Shown piece by piece: positions 14,532 through 15,049 of a DNA stretch of 15,049 nucleotides; positions within the stretch are counted from its first letter, which is position 1, and each line of letters starts with the position of its first letter. The position numbers were made by a program, and so were the translations under genes. Location: the NCBI GenBank assembly GCA_964577295.1, contig CAZNYN010000048.1:1-15049 (forward strand), given 5' to 3'. Source of the DNA: CAZNYN01 sp964577295. GTDB taxonomy: Bacteria; Synergistota; Synergistia; Synergistales; Synergistaceae. The notes under the pieces are model-generated. The model was given only the letters and a program-made list of their open reading frames with translations, had not been told where the DNA came from and made no database searches.

Positions 14532-14607
14532 TCCTCGATGGCGCAATCGGCAGCGCGGGTGGCTGTTAACCACTAGGTTCGAGGTTCGAGTCCTCGTCGA
14601 GGAGCCA
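14532..14607 (+). tRNA. tRNA-Asn (anticodon GTT), CCA encoded
   Basis: The 76-nt cloverleaf has a 7-bp acceptor stem (TCCTCGA with TCGAGGA), a D arm closed by GCGC/GCGC, an anticodon stem GGTGG/CCACT around loop CTGTTAA (anticodon GTT at 14565-14567), and a T arm CGAGG-TTCGAGT-CCTCG. The discriminator is G and CCA is encoded at 14605-14607. It stands alone, with its own promoter and terminator. Confidence 0.97.
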
Positions 14608-14614
14608 AAAGCTC

Positions 14615-14644
14615 ATCCCTGCTCAAAAGAGCAGGGATTTTTTT
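14615..14644 (+). terminator. Intrinsic terminator of tRNA-Asn
   Basis: A 10-bp perfect stem (ATCCCTGCTC / GAGCAGGGAT) with an AAAA loop is followed directly by a run of seven T's. It starts 7 nt after the tRNA CCA. This is the clearest terminator in the window. Confidence 0.93.
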
Positions 14645-14669
14645 ATATCCCCGCACCTGTGAAAAGTGA

Positions 14670-14724
14670 TGGCAAACAATGGGCAAACCGTTGGCGAGCA
14701 ATCGGCAAACGATTGGCAAGCAAT
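14670..14724. repeat. 11-bp tandem repeat array (right copy)
   Basis: Five 11-mers in a row on the plus strand: TGGCAAACAAT, GGGCAAACCGT, TGGCGAGCAAT, CGGCAAACGAT and TGGCAAGCAAT. Read on the minus strand they give N-A-Y-B-G-Y-T-Y-G-C-C, for example AATTGCTTGCC. That agrees with the left array (AATTGCTCAAC) at most positions, but the two arrays are in opposite orientation. The units have diverged from each other, unlike the 153-bp repeats that follow. Because 11 is not a multiple of three, coding use is unlikely. Confidence 0.8.
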
Positions 14725-14744
14725 TGAAAGAAAAATCAAGAATC

Positions 14745-15049
14745 AGCCTATGTTTGCGCTCCTTCTCGTCTCCCCGCAATGGGTCTGTGCGGGGTACAGC
14801 GGCTTTAAGATTTTAAAGAATTAAAGTCAAAACAAACGCCACTAAACCCCGCACTGAAAACTTGCGGGGAGACGATTAGAAGGCCAAAGCAAGATTTAGC
14901 CTATGTTTTTGCTCCTTCTCGTCTCCCCGCAATGGGTCTGTGCGGGGTACAGCGGCTTTAAGATTTTAAAGAATTAAAGTCAAAACAAACGCCACTAAAC
15001 CCCGCACTGAAAACTTGCGGGGAGACGATTAGAAGGCCAAAGCAAGATT
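14745..15049. repeat. 153-bp tandem direct repeat with internal palindromes, array runs off the window
   Basis: Copy 1 spans 14745-14897 and copy 2 spans 14898-15049, lacking only its last base at the window edge, so the array probably continues. The copies differ only at two adjacent bases (GC at 14756-14757, TT at 14909-14910). Each copy holds two hairpins of the form CCCCGCA...TGCGGGG (copy 1: 14772-14794 and 14847-14869). It also holds long-range complements GTCTCCCCGCAA / TTGCGGGGAGAC (14768-14779 and 14862-14873) and GTGCGGGGT / ACCCCGCAC. The whole unit can fold as one long hairpin or as two small ones, like a BIME. With the 11-bp array, it fills the 442-bp stretch after the tRNA, and no credible gene is seen there. 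Confidence 0.9.

Noticed and set aside
14521..14727. Plus-strand frame of 68 codons across tRNA-Asn.
   Set aside because: It reads through the tRNA, its terminator and the 11-bp array, with no ribosome binding site.
14573..14779. Minus-strand frame ending in a PRRGLEPRT-type peptide.
   Set aside because: This is antisense reading of the tRNA and its terminator plus the 11-bp repeats, a familiar source of spurious proteins.
14745..15049. 153-bp repeats as a CRISPR array.
   Set aside because: The whole 153-bp unit is repeated with no variable spacers, so it is an ordinary tandem repeat.

Overview
The window looks like chromosomal DNA of an anaerobic, B12-using bacterium of medium GC content. 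Supporting features are an oxygen-sensitive iron-sulfur L-serine deaminase, a B12-dependent methionine synthase split in the style of Thermotoga (separate reactivation protein), a cobalamin synthase, and a membrane-tethered FMN transferase set. A Synergistota-type anaerobe is my best guess from overall gene character; I cannot prove it from this window. TTG starts with good ribosome binding sites are unusually frequent.

Layout. 1-34: three 11-bp tandem repeats. 52-1623 (-): single-chain L-serine ammonia-lyase, divergent from a FadR-type GntR regulator (1824-2522, +). Their two sigma70-like promoters interleave, and a perfect 24-bp palindrome sits at the expected start point of the deaminase transcript. 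2606-6180 (-): a tight six-gene cluster of apbE, NusG-II protein, Gx transporter, prepilin-like protein, B3/B4 protein and DUF3795 protein, joined by 1-4 nt overlaps and one 27-nt gap. 6416-11939 (+): cobS, a HAD phosphatase, metF, the MetH-activation protein and metH, again with short overlaps. 12087-13349 (-): a membrane-anchored TPR protein with an SmpA-like tail. 13522-14421 (+): a DUF2156 acyltransferase-like protein. 14532-14607 (+): tRNA-Asn with promoter and terminator. 14670-15049: five more 11-bp repeats, then 153-bp tandem repeats running off the window.

How the genes fit together. CobS finishes the B12 that MetH uses. MetF supplies its methyl-tetrahydrofolate, and the small activation protein replaces the reactivation domain missing from MetH. 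Serine deamination is probably switched by the divergent FadR-type regulator. In the minus-strand cluster, ApbE attaches FMN covalently to extracytoplasmic proteins.

The most interesting observation is that the prepilin-like protein of the same operon carries, near its C-terminus, DNVSGASKSS. This matches the ApbE acceptor pattern D-x-x-[ST]-G-A-[ST]-x-[ST]-S. The operon may therefore make a covalently flavinylated pilin or pseudopilin. The other two striking features are the 11-bp repeat family at both ends in opposite orientation, and the palindromic 153-bp tandem repeat.
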